From the NCBI GenBank assembly GCA_000226015.1, contig JH153611.1, positions 119,974 through 155,770 on the forward strand: a DNA stretch of 35,797 bases, written 5' to 3'. The notes below the pieces were generated by a model. It was not told the DNA's origin and ran no database searches. It worked only from the letters and a program-made list of their open reading frames with translations. Source of the stretch: Mnemiopsis leidyi. Lineage: Eukaryota; Ctenophora; Tentaculata; Lobata; Bolinopsidae. Position numbers and translations under genes: made by a program. Positions 1 through 11,100 of the stretch are shown in pieces (position 1 is the stretch's first letter; every line of letters starts with the position of its first letter).

Positions 1-265
1 ATCTACTAGTATACAACAATCTACTAGTAATACACAATCTACTAGTAATACAACAATCTACTAGTAATACAACAATCTACTAGTAATAGAACAATCTACT
101 AGTAATACAACAATCTACTAGTAATACAACAATCTACTAGTAATACAACAATCTACTAGTAATACAACAATCTACTAGTAATACAACAATCTACTAGTAA
201 TACAACAATCTACTAGTAATACAACAATCTACTAGTAATACAACAATCTACTAGTAATACAACAA
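1..265. repeat. 19-bp tandem satellite at the left edge
   Basis: About 14 head-to-tail copies of a 19-bp unit (atctactagtaatacaaca) run from the first base to about 265. The first copies carry 1-2 bp deletions and the rest are nearly identical. The unit contains the palindrome ACTAGT. The array is cut by the window edge, so its true length is unknown. No coding function is seen. Confidence 0.95.
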
Positions 266-2580
266 GCGTTCATACCGAATGTGTTTGAAGGACCCCACAA
301 GCCTGGCCGTGGACGGATCGATCAAAGCAAGACAAAGTAGTGACGAGGTAAAGGGAGAAGTTAGGACAAAGACCGAGACCTACAAGTCGTCTGGAGCTAC
401 ATAGTGTGAGGGCGTGAAGTGCCCTAACGGGGGGATCTGACCGACTAGACGATTGCAACTATCGTCGTTACGTCATCCAGCCACACAGCGATCAAATTAG
501 GGGAGTAATCAGGGACGAGACTGATGGTGATGAAAGTTGGTTAGGGTCAGAGAGTTCAGTGTCAGCACCTCACCATCCCCACCGGTTTACTAGTTCTCAA
601 CAGATTTGAGATCGGCTCTCTTGGACCGAGTCCAACTCACTCGTTCTGCCACCTCGGAGAGTCACAATGATACCTGTACTCTTCTAATCAGCTTCAACAA
701 CACGCTGAGTATCCCGGAAAAGAGAAACACAAAAAACGACTGAGCGGATGTGGACTTAAAACGTAGGAGAGAATGCCAGGAGCTGGTTGTGATAATGCGG
801 CTACAAGGCGCGTGCCGTGCTAACATAGCAGTATAGGTGGTGGTGCGATAGGACGCCGGACTTCCAATCTACCATGTCATGCTGTGCTTGCCAGGCCACC
901 AACTTCCCCTATCGATACTGTTAAAGCTCGACAAAAACATGAACTACTCACGTATATATAATCGCATTTAAGCACTCACAAATGGAATGTGTCTGTAAAT
1001 TCTAATCACACTCCCAACAAAAATGCGAGTGTTCAATTAAAAGCCCGCCTACACGGCACTGTCCACTGAATATTCTAAATAATAATCCCGTAATCTTTTT
1101 AAATTGCTGTCTGAACATACTCCAGCCACACAACGCTTACCTCACTCCTTTTCAGGTCTCTCTACTCGACTTTCTGCCACTTTATTCAAAAAGCAAAGAC
1201 TAAACAAGATCTTCAATTGCGGTAAGTTCGTGTTTGAGGCCCCTCGTCTCCCTTTCCCACCACATACATACCACAACGTGCCGCGCGCGGGAATTCTTTA
1301 ATCTGCTCCTTCATAATCTCACACCATCCACTGACCAGAGCCCTAGACGTTACGTCTGCATCATAGATGTTTCCCACTGAGTAAAACTTGGTTTGTAGTT
1401 TGTGGTCGTTTTTTATCTTTACAGTTCATACTTCTGTGGCCTCGTTTAAACTTTTAATTTAAAAAAATGCTAAGGGGAAGTTCCAGTGCTGCCATGTATA
1501 TCGCTAAAAAAAAGTTTTGTCTAAGTTTTAGATTTAGGAGACTCTAACTGTTATCAGCTACCGGCATGAAAACTACGCCCTGCTTCCTGTAGAAACCTCG
1601 TTCTATTACAGATCAGAAAACTCGTGGAAATTCTCATACAACAATAAAATAATAATGGAGTAATTAGTATAAATTCCGGGATATTAAATGCAGCAAAACG
1701 GCATTTTAAGGTTAAAATGAAGATAGGATACTTTCTGCTTTTCTGAATAGGACCTACAATTATGTGTGAAAATTAAATAAAATGACATAACAGTAAACCA
1801 GAAAGTAAGTAAAAGTACGAATTGTGAAAACAACTTAAATAATCAGGAAAAAAAGACTAAAGAACACGAATGATCATTAAGTCTTAAGAAGGAAATTTAA
1901 GTTTAGTACGAGGGTCCAATGATTTGTCAACGGGCGATGCGCGTCTAGAATTTCTCCGAAATTCAGGCCAGAAATGCGCCAGGCCAGAAATGCGTGACAG
2001 CGCGTGATGGCCGCGACAGTAGGTTATCAACCTACAAATGATTTGGAGATAAAAACAAAAGGCGGGCAGAGTGGAACTAGTGCACGATGAAACCCGACAC
2101 TTTTAATCAGCCCTGAAGTGCAGGGTTTAAGTACCCCGTACTTCGGTAATTAAATTCCAATAATATCATCCAATCTCCATTATCAGCCCCATTAAATTTA
2201 ACACCGACCAAGAGAAAACGCCCTCATATCTCTTAAGTTGTAAATTTCGTTTCTGGCCATTTGGCAAGACTGTTCTACGCCTCACTGACTCCTCTCCAAT
2301 TGCACTGCCGACCGTATCCCCTTCAGGGTCACCTGCAAATATCCCCCGGAGCCGATTTAGTAACCCTAATTATTATCACTACTACCCAGAAAAGTTGTAG
2401 AAATGTGGTAATGTTTAAAGAAGCTACGGTAGCCAAAGCGAAGTGTTACAAACATGCTGGCCAGACCCGTTGTCGACATTGAGCAATGTTATTAAACTTC
2501 TAACAACACAAATCCTGATAAAGTGCCCGACAACTAGGGAGGCTGGGGTGAAGGTCCGGGACCTGCTCAACAGGACGTTT
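266..2580. other. Stretch with no gene recognised
   Basis: Unique-looking DNA, somewhat G+C-rich between 400 and 900 and A+T-rich around 1450-1900. The open frames here are short (up to about 73 codons) and have no recognisable domain, codon signature or well-placed splice sites. I found no exon matching the missing N-terminal part of CFAP69. Confidence 0.5.
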
Positions 2581-2716
2581 ACACAGATATAAGGGAGGTT
2601 ACTCTGGCGAGACTGTCCGTTCTACGAAGTCGGAGTAGCGAGGTAGCAAGAGAGAGAGGGGGAGAGAGGGGGAGGAAGATGGAGGGTTGCCTCCAGCCTC
2701 CTCCTTGTACTTGTTA

Positions 2717-2779
2717 ATGGCTAGACATGCGGCGGACGATTTAAACAACACAAGTCAGGGGAAAGAGTTTGATGCAGAA
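2717..2779 (+). CDS. Weak candidate first coding exon upstream of CFAP69
   Basis: An ATG at 2717 opens 21 hydrophilic codons (starting MARHAADDLNN) that end at a good donor, GAA|GTGAGT, at 2780. A TATA-like string (gatataagg) lies about 130 bp upstream, followed by a purine-rich leader (GAGAGAGG runs). It is on the CFAP69 strand and in phase 0, so it could be the first exon of that gene. No homology supports this: CFAP69 N-termini are poorly conserved and the exons that should follow were not found. It could equally be chance. Confidence 0.2.
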
Positions 2780-2785
2780 GTGAGT

Positions 2786-3814
2786 CTGAAGAGAGAGTTT
2801 GAGGAACAGCCCACGTGACTCAGGACCGGGTGTGCGCTACTCCGCGTTAAAGTGATGACAAAAAGTCCTGTCAATATTGGGCAGGTCACGTGACTTCTCC
2901 CTAACTCGATACAGTGTTTTAACTGCTGAATTCCTGTACGTCCCACCAAGTGACAAGGCAGCTTCCAGGCGACTGTGCTAAGTAGTGTTGGATGAGGGTA
3001 TAATTCTACCTGTTCTCAAACAACGGCACAAAATATGCGAAAATCATCAAAATTCTCAGTAGGATTTTGACGGTCTGAGTTGTGGCGAGGTGACGGCGGC
3101 TACTCAAGGTTCCATGTCAAACGAGAACTTGTGAGAATGTTTTGCTGAAACTTTACAGAGCTCATTAAACTTCTTTTTAAAAGTCACGACTTTGACGTAC
3201 TAACTTCTACCCCATGGAGTAACAAGGGATCGATGTCCAAACTTGAATCTCCTCATGAACCTCTGCGGCTCTGATATGAGCTCTTACTTTGACAAATCAG
3301 AGCGGAAAAGGATATGTTGTATATATAGAAATGTAGCCCTCGAAAAAGCACAATGCGTAAATTTTGTAAATTTTGTAAATTTGTTTGTACAGGCCAGACA
3401 CTAAAGAGTGCCTAAGTGAATTTGAAGCTTATGAATGAAATTCAACGCAAACTAAACTTCTACGTAAGCGAACTAAATAGCTGCTTTTAAAATCGGTGGT
3501 ATGTTCTCGTAAAGCACAAATCAAATTGGACGATTTTCCAGTAGATGCTTGTGAGGAGAGCGATCTTAATTGCAACTCAAAGTACACCGTTCCGTTAAAC
3601 AATCTTTAAATAGCGGTCAAAAAGAACAATGAACGATCTCCTGAACAACACTTCGTCCAGCTCGGTGAAATTGCTGCGGTTCGAGGATCTCAATGTAGCT
3701 ACTAGCTAGATGCTAGCTGCTGGCTGGTCAGCCATGTTCAAGTGAAATCTTGAAACTTTGAGATAGAAAGCTGCTAGCTGGCTAGCCGAGTAGAAATGGA
3801 ACTGATCTTGTGAC
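2786..3814. other. Stretch with no gene recognised
   Basis: No convincing exon on either strand. The last 120 bp contain degenerate gctagctggc-type motifs that look like decayed outer copies of the 39-bp array that follows. Confidence 0.45.
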
Positions 3815-4114
3815 TAGCCGCGTTCTTGTAAAAGTGAAACTTAGCTAGCTGGCTAGCTGCGTTCTTGTAAAAGTGAAACTTAGCTAGCTGGCTAGCCGCG
3901 TCCTTGTAAAAGTGAAAACTTAGCTAGCTTGCTAGCTGCGTTCTTGTAAAAGTGAAATTTAGCTAGCTGGCTAGCCGCGTTCTTGTAAGAGTGAAACTTA
4001 GCTAGCTGGCTAGCCGCGTTCTTGTAAAAGTGAAACTTAGCTAGCTGGCTAGCAGTTTCCTTGTAAGAGTGAAACTTAGCTAGCTGGCTAGCAGTTTCCT
4101 TGTAAGAGTGAAAC
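3815..4114. repeat. 39-bp minisatellite rich in GCTAGC palindromes
   Basis: Seven to eight copies of a 39-bp unit made of a palindromic half (cttagctagctggctagc) and a half resembling cgcgttcttgtaaaagtgaaa. Copies differ by substitutions (aaa/aga, gccgcg/gcagtt) and one has a 1-bp insertion. Because 39 is a multiple of three, the minus strand stays open over the array with a 13-residue repeat (KFHSYKNAASQLA). That open frame is a by-product of the period, not evidence of a gene. Confidence 0.93.
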
Positions 4115-6584
4115 TTTTCACGCGATGCTTGTTCTAACAGGTGTGAGCAACTCACTCACAGCATTTACCGATCTTTAAATCCTCCGGTATGTTATCAAGT
4201 CCCTGTAAATATAGTTGCACCAAGAAACTTGTCTCTTAACTCCATTCACGAAAATTGATTCCTTCTGTCATATAGATCTAATCTCAATCTTCCTAGATCC
4301 GAATCATACAGCTGTGATGGCAGGTAAAAGTATGCTGTAAATTTGGCTATGTCAATGACAACGACAAGTTAGCACCAAAACTGCGACGTTTTTCTTGATT
4401 TGCACCGTCTCTTGAGGAGAAAGGCAGTCACGAGAAAATGTCTCCCAGTATGACAATGTAGGAATAGGCGAGAAGGAGTAGAAAGGAATTCTATTCGATA
4501 ACTTATGTTCAACTCAACCGTGTCAACTGATTTGGACATTGTCCCGACTTAAAGTTAGAAACATTTGGATTAAGAGAGACGTTGAACTTAGAGTTAATAC
4601 TCGGGCGTGTCCATGCTATGTGAATATTGGAGCTTGTGATAAGGGTAAAGCTGGCCGAGGAACTGTCTATACACTTTTTGAAACTTGGCCAAATTCTCAT
4701 GATACTTTGTTTACAAAATTTGGACCATGCAAAATCTGCTCCCTATATCCTTGAGTGTCCTTTAACGCTTAAGTTTAACCAAGCATAAACACACACGAGT
4801 GTCCAGTAATCCCGAATCTAAAAGTTTAAGTTTCATGTCCAATGTCGCACCCAAGGCCTAGGGTCAAGTTTACGTGAATACTTTTATCGCAAGCTCAGCT
4901 CAAATTTCTTAACATTATCACAAACTTATTTATTAAACTTACAATACGAACATCGAGTTTGTTTAAACAATTTCGGCTGGAGCAAAGGTCTCGACACAAA
5001 ATTTGTGTTCTTTATAACACTTTACAGCCGACTGAGCACCGCTAACACACGATACAAATTTAATACAAGAGCTAGATTTGGAATGTTCGATAAGGTTTAG
5101 AGCACCGTTCACGCAACACACAATCAGAATCCTGTAAACAATAAAACTGACTTCTCAGTCAAACGTCATAAAGTGAATGTGATATCATCATCAAATTTTC
5201 CTAGAATTTTAAAGTTTTTTATGAAACTGGTTTTGTCAATGCAAGTATTATGAACTTTCTCTAAAACTTCTAAAAGTTTCTCCCATAAATTTTCAAAAAT
5301 AGATAAAGGGACATGGAATTTGTTAAAGAATCAAGATCAAGCTAGGTTATACAACTTGCAGGATAAGAAAAACCTTGTTGAACTACAAAGTATCGAAAAC
5401 GAATTAAACCAAAGATCGTGTTTGCAAAACTCCGGAATTAGTACTTACAAACTAAGAATCTGCAGATATGTCAAATGATAAGAACTTTGGCGAGCTTAAG
5501 CTATAAGTCGAGAAGAGAGTGATCTCTATAACCACATCTTGGCACATATCCGCAAAACTGGGCCTGCATCCATATAGGGGGATTTCTTTCAGAAATAGAG
5601 AAAATGACGTAGTTTTGTCACAGGATAACTTGACTTACTTTGATGTCCTGACATGTATTGAGATGTGTGGCCGCCAAAAAGACTTTCACTGACAGCATGA
5701 AGAGTACTTCAAATAGTTATGGGATCAGGCGAAGATCAATTATTTGTTGTTGTTTAGAATGTGGTTATGGGTCCACAACATGATAGCTGTTCATTTAACT
5801 AAAGCTGAGTTATTGAATTGCCAACTCGCTCTATAAGTGTCAAACCACGACATTTTAAACAGCTACAAGCAGGCTGACGCGCTAAACTGGTTTGACATTT
5901 TGACTAAACCAGGACACAAAACAACAGGATTGTCAAGAGATCGGAGGAAGTGTTAGCAAAGCTAACAGGGACAAAGGCAAAAGTTGCAGTGGGCCGACAG
6001 TTACCGCAGACTACCGAGAAATGATATTGAACAATGAACTGATGACAAGTTATCGAGCAGTGCAGAGAGGAGTTGTGCTACAGCGGATATCTGAGCTGAT
6101 AGACACGGATAGCAGACGGCTAAGTTAACACTCTTGAACGTTGTTAAAAAGTGTGCTCTCCGCCAATCCGTGCTCGCCCTGGCTCGTGACGTCACCCAAC
6201 TCCGGACCTGTCTCCGGAATGTGGGGTCCCTACACGCTGCTTGTAGAGGGGACCTGACATCTGTCTTCATGCGGTGTCCTTACAGTGTCTCACTTTCCAT
6301 GTCTCTAAGTGTACAGGCTCTTACCGCCTCTGTACAAGACCGTCAAAATGATTCACTGTGTTTTTAGAATGTAAACTTAAAATTTTACCGTGCTGACAAC
6401 ACGAACGTGTGTAAGTTCCCAATTATGACACTTTGGTATCTCGCTATAGGATGCAATTTAACACTTGTGACGCCCTGTAGTGGCGCCCTTTCAGTGAATT
6501 GCGAAAACCTTTTGCTAACATTTCGGAGCAGCTAGCATTAGTGAAACTTCCTGCAAGTCCTGCATTGTCACCCTGTATATACAT
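4115..6584. other. Stretch with no gene recognised
   Basis: A+T-rich DNA with short random open frames on both strands. The G+C-richer block at 6130-6310 is open on both strands for 77-89 codons, but neither reading shows a known domain or suitable splice borders. Confidence 0.45.
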
Positions 6585-6610
6585 ATACAAGGTATATACA
6601 TACCTTGTAT
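6585..6610. repeat. Perfect inverted repeat (hairpin)
   Basis: Arms of 11 bp (atacaaggtat and ataccttgtat) flank the 4-nt loop atac. The surrounding bases are TA-rich (tatatacata), so it could extrude as a cruciform or fold in RNA. Confidence 0.85.
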
Positions 6611-6665
6611 GCACACCTGTACAGTAAAAACTGCAGAATTACACCCTGTAAAATGCACAATGAAG

Positions 6666-6710
6666 CCTGCAGTATGCCACCCTGCAGTATGCCACCCTGC
6701 AGGATGACAC
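6666..6710. repeat. 15-bp tandem repeat, three copies
   Basis: Three consecutive copies of cctgcagtatgccac, the third with two substitutions. Related fragments (caccctgta) occur just upstream, suggesting an older, decayed array. Confidence 0.85.
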
Positions 6711-7704
6711 CTAGACCTTGATCTGACTCCAATCTCCTCAGGAACGACGTGATGTCTGTTACACAAGTCCTAGTTACCCGGTGTCCCAACGCTCCTTTAC
6801 TCGAGTGTGGGTTCATCAAAATACTCACTCTGGTTTCTACCAACTCTGAGGGTATGTGACTTTCTCTATTTTGTTCTCGTGTGTGTTATATCTGCCATTA
6901 TTATTATGGAGAAACTCTCTTATATGGCTCTTTTTAATGGGCGTCGTCCAGTTTACAGCAGTTTTTAGGGAACTTTATTCGCCGAAATCAATATAACGCT
7001 TTATAAAATGTAGAACACAGGGGTGGAGGAACATTCTCAAAACTTCATCTGAAAATTTGCCCACAGTGCTTCTTCGACGGCTTTCGCACCCCCTCGCTAG
7101 CATGTGCCTAATGTTATCGTTTATTTACCCGAAATTGATGATTTCCTCTTGGTGTTCCAGACAGTAAAAGTCTAATAAGCCCGCCGCAGGCAAACATTTT
7201 TGAGAAATTGCGCATTTGAAGTTGAGTTTGAACCATTTTGGTACTAGAGCTTGGTTGTTATAAGAGTTTGGATGGTGCTTTCTTATCAGTAATCGAATCT
7301 GTCCTAAAAAGATCTCGACCCTCGCAAATTCTTCAAAATAAGTAAGGAAGATATAATGATTCTAGAATTAATTTGACAATGCAAAAGTAGTTTAGTAATA
7401 TGCGACACCATTTTACACCATAACAATCACTTCGATACATTTGATAGGGTGACTCTCATGGTTTCAAAAATTTGGTTCATACAATAACCCCTCAATCCAA
7501 ATCTTCGTGAGGGCCACGGCACCCTGGCCCCTCTGTTTTTTTAAAATAAAAATTCTAGCATATTTTCCTAGTTCAGAAGTTTCCGTACTGTAGGAAAAAC
7601 CCACAGAAAGCTTATGACGGCTTATGTTAATTTAAAATTCGGTAAACGAAAGTCATTTTCGGCATTAGTCATTGAGAATGAAATTTTCTTTCCAAGCATT
7701 GAAC

Positions 7705-8050
7705 ATGGCTGAGTGGCGCAGAGCTTAGAGCATCGATCTTCCATTCGGGAGGTCCCGGGTTCTAATCTCTGTGCTGCCCAGTTATGGGGCGAGCGGTTTT
7801 GACGTTCTGCTAAGGACTCCGTTAGGTCTATGCAGCACCCCGCGCCGGTCGACTCAGCCAAATGAACGGGAAACCGTGATTGAGGATTAAACGAGTAGCT
7901 ACGCTGGTAGTAGCAAAGCTACTTTGGTAAAAACTACATTAACCGTCGCTAGCCTTAAGATCATTCGGCTCCTATAATTGGCCGGTTACATATGTACACA
8001 TGGCTGCTGGATACACGAAGTTAAATAAATGTAAAATAAAAAAATACAGT
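7705..8050 (+). mobile_element. tRNA-headed SINE-like element
   Basis: A 5' tRNA-like head carries both internal RNA polymerase III promoter boxes: an A-box at 7714-7725 (TGGCGCAGAGCT) and a B-box at 7758-7768 (GGTTCTAATCT, consensus GGTTCGAATCC), 32 bp apart as in tRNA genes. The cloverleaf is degenerate: the T-stem pairs badly and no clean acceptor stem forms. About 280 bp of unrelated body follow, ending near 8050 in an A-rich tail (aaataaatgtaaaataaaaa). The right boundary is a guess. No clear target-site duplication was found, which fits an old insertion. The inference is a non-autonomous retroposon rather than a working tRNA gene. Confidence 0.6.
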
Positions 8051-8112
8051 TAGTATACCTTGATTAAAAAAGAAAGCCCATACCGAATCCAGATTTATTA
8101 CATTTACCTAAG

Positions 8113-8169
8113 ATGAACATTTCAGTAAAAACAACAGACGAATTGATGAACGGATTTTCGATGAAACCG
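8113..8169 (+). CDS. CFAP69: CFAP69 exon 1 as found (19 codons)
   Basis: It encodes MNISVKTTDELMNGFSMKP and ends at a perfect donor, CCG|GTAAGT. The ATG follows directly after a possible acceptor (tttacctaag), so this may be an internal exon. It lies where the family has a short linker before the DFELKK block. Confidence 0.6.
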
Positions 8170-11100
8170 GTAAGTCATCAAGCCGGTGCGATTACAGCCT
8201 CTGGCACCCCCTCGTCTGATTGTGATATAGTTTTCTTTAGACCTGCACCTCGAAATCGTTTTTCTCTTAGATCGTCGGAAATATCAATATCCTTCATAGC
8301 GATCGGTTTTCGAAATCGGCCCCCTTCAAAAGATTTCATGACAAATAGTCAACTACGATAACGTAAAACATGTTGCCATGGCGAAAACAAAATCGACGTA
8401 ATCTTATCTAGTTATTAAAACGATTTCTAAAAATTACTTTTTGCAGCAAAACGACGATTTTGAACTGAAAAAGGCAGCTTGGACAACACTTATCGGGCTA
8501 GCGGAGAATGATGCTATGAGACAGGTAAAGGTCGAGACTTATAATAGGATATTATCTATTTGATATTCCTAATCAGGGGAGCTGTAGACTGAACGTCCTA
8601 AGAATCAACAACTAATTTGTAGATACCGATGTAAACTTTTAGTATGTAGAACTATTCTTCTTTAGGACAGTTTGACTTTGACTTCAATCTACAATAGCAA
8701 TGACTTTTTTCAGCCGTTTGTTGTAGGATAATTTTACCCCCCTTGCCGTTATCCTTGAACTTAAAATTTATTTTGCCATCGGTTTGGATAACGACAAGAC
8801 TGTCTTCAAAGTTTCAAGTCCCCGCGTCAATTTTAACATAGTTTAATAAACACTTGAAAATGCAATTTTTGCCGAATTGACCATATTTATATAAAACAGC
8901 GCTGGCGACCCTTTTGGTGCAATTGCGCTACACATTCTTTAAATTTCTCTGGTCCTGGTGGCCTGGGGCCGGTTCGAGGTCCCCCGTAACGTCCAATGGC
9001 CGATTGTAAAAAGGAGCTGGTTCGAGAAAAAGAAAAAACGGCCGCGCTTGCCAGCGCTGTTGATTTTGAGTAGCTTTGATGAAATTACATATAAATGCAA
9101 TCATTTTTGAAAATACTTTACGGAAAAAGACATTTCTTAAACAAATATGAGAAATATTTTCGGATAAAACCTTATTCGATATAGTCAAAATAGATACTGG
9201 AAGTCAGAGCTTTAGCATGGAGCTTTAGCATGGAGCTTTAGCGAAGTAGACGTGACCATAAGGCTTATTGATAACATGCTAAGCTGCAGAGCTCAAAAAA
9301 GTACTAAAGGTGACAACGTTTGTTTGACACAACATAAAAAGCGTGTAATAATATGTGTTGAGTAAGAGCAAATCTCGAATTTTACTTAAAAGCGGGGTAC
9401 CTAATGACATTGCGGAATGCAGAAGATAAAGAGCTGGGAGCATGCCCACTTAGGACAGGGCAGTAATGGATCATGTCGTCGTCCGCTAGCTCGACAGTGG
9501 ACGGCCAATGCCGTGCGACTGAAGTATAGCAGACGGAAATTTAAAAGTTGGGGACAGTGTAACCATGACGATGGGGGCCCTTATCTGATCTTCTGTTCGC
9601 ACCATCACGTCCCTTCTTTTAACAGGCCTGTTAGTACGTTAGCACTTGCTCTGCTGAGAACTCTTGCTCTAAGTTTCACCTCATCAATCCGCAACTTCGT
9701 CTCCTTTCATTGTAACCCACTTCTCAGAATTACAGTCTCGCTCAGTAATTCGGAGTCGGGAGTAATCCGGTTCATTTCGCATGTAATCGAAAGTCATGAG
9801 TAGGTATTGAGCAATAACAATGTTATGTTAAAGTTATTTTATGCCGAATCACAGGATTCGATACCCATTGTAATTCTCCGCAGACATAATAATATTTTAC
9901 ATCCAAATAAGGACCGTTCTCATATAAGGAAATATTCTAACAGCACGTACTTTACACCAGTACCCTGACCCAAATTGGAAATATAACCTTCCAAATAAGG
10001 AAGAGTGTAGATCTGACAACATAAGAAGAAATGGTTGACTTGAATACGTAATCCAAATATGGAACTACCCAAGAGTAAAGAATTCCCAGATGAGGAAAGA
10101 CCAATACACAAGAGAGATTCCTGAGAAACAAAAAAATTTCAGGTGATGATTGACGTGGGCCTACTGACGGCTCTGTTCGACTATGTGAAGCCGAATGACA
10201 GTGTGTGCAGTGTGGAGTGGACCAGTGCGCAATATGAGGAACTTCAACTACAGGTTTGTACTTGTACAATGTACCTAGTACTCAATTGTTTTAGCTAAAA
10301 TCAGTTAGCTCAATTGTACCTAGAAACTTGCTCTTTAACCCTGAGGGGCGAAATTTCAGGTTTAAACTTGTTTTTTCTTAAAATTCCCTCAAAATGGCTA
10401 CTTTACTAATGCGATGATAATCATGCATTATGGATTCTGCATACAGCTGTAGGAATCTTTGTATAAGTAAGCCTCAATCATTACTTATGTTGAACTTAAA
10501 GGGTTTACACTTATTTGAAGCAATTAATGTGGCAAGGCGCGAGTTTCAGGCCCACAGGGCACAAGTTACACGTAGCTACAGGCCTAGAGGGCGCGAGTTA
10601 CACGTGCGGGACCGTCGGTAACTCTAGCGGTATCTTTTGTCATATTGAGCAGGCAAAAAAAATCTGGTTTGCGTTGAACTAGTTTATAGGACGTGAATCG
10701 AAAAGAATAGAGCTCTCTAAAAAGTAGCTTAAGATTATTAGGGTGCCCAACTGCCCAAAACTCAGCAATTTTTATCAAATGGCCGTCACTTAATATAGCA
10801 GTATAAAATAGGGAGTACAGTTATCCCAACAATAGGGAAAAGAGCGAATTTTGATGAACTCAACTAAATCTGAATTCTAAATAGCAAACACCTCTGGAAG
10901 CAAATACCACAACCTGCTTACTGAACATGTGTTAACTATTAGGGACGGAAGAATTCGGATAAATTTGGTCGGACAATCCTGTAAACAAAGTCACAAAAGA
11001 AGTTGTCAAGTACTTAAATGAGACTTTACTTTGTCCGTGTCAGAGCCGATCGTTTGTCGAGGGAATTCCTAACTAAAGATCAAACAAAAACTCGAATTGA

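Noticed and set aside
1-265. CRISPR array
   Set aside because: The repeats are directly adjacent 19-bp units with no unique spacers, in an intron-bearing animal genome.
3892-4155. Minus-strand repeat protein (KFHSYKNAASQLA units)
   Set aside because: Openness follows from the 39-bp period; there is no flanking coding sequence or splice signal.
6001-6367. Overlapping frames on both strands around 6.0-6.4 kb, considered as a missing CFAP69 exon
   Set aside because: Neither strand matches the N-terminal CFAP69 blocks and the expected splice borders are absent.
7705-7780. Functional tRNA gene
   Set aside because: A and B boxes are present, but the T-stem mispairs, the acceptor stem does not close and a SINE-like body follows directly.
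8254-8361. Continuation of the 8113 frame past 8169 (LRSSEI resembling a CFAP69 motif)
   Set aside because: The short match is out of family order, and a perfect donor at 8170 leads to a correctly phased conserved exon at 8447.
9417-9803. 128-codon plus-strand frame within CFAP69 intron 2
   Set aside because: No domain, no compatible splice sites and amino-acid content like random DNA.
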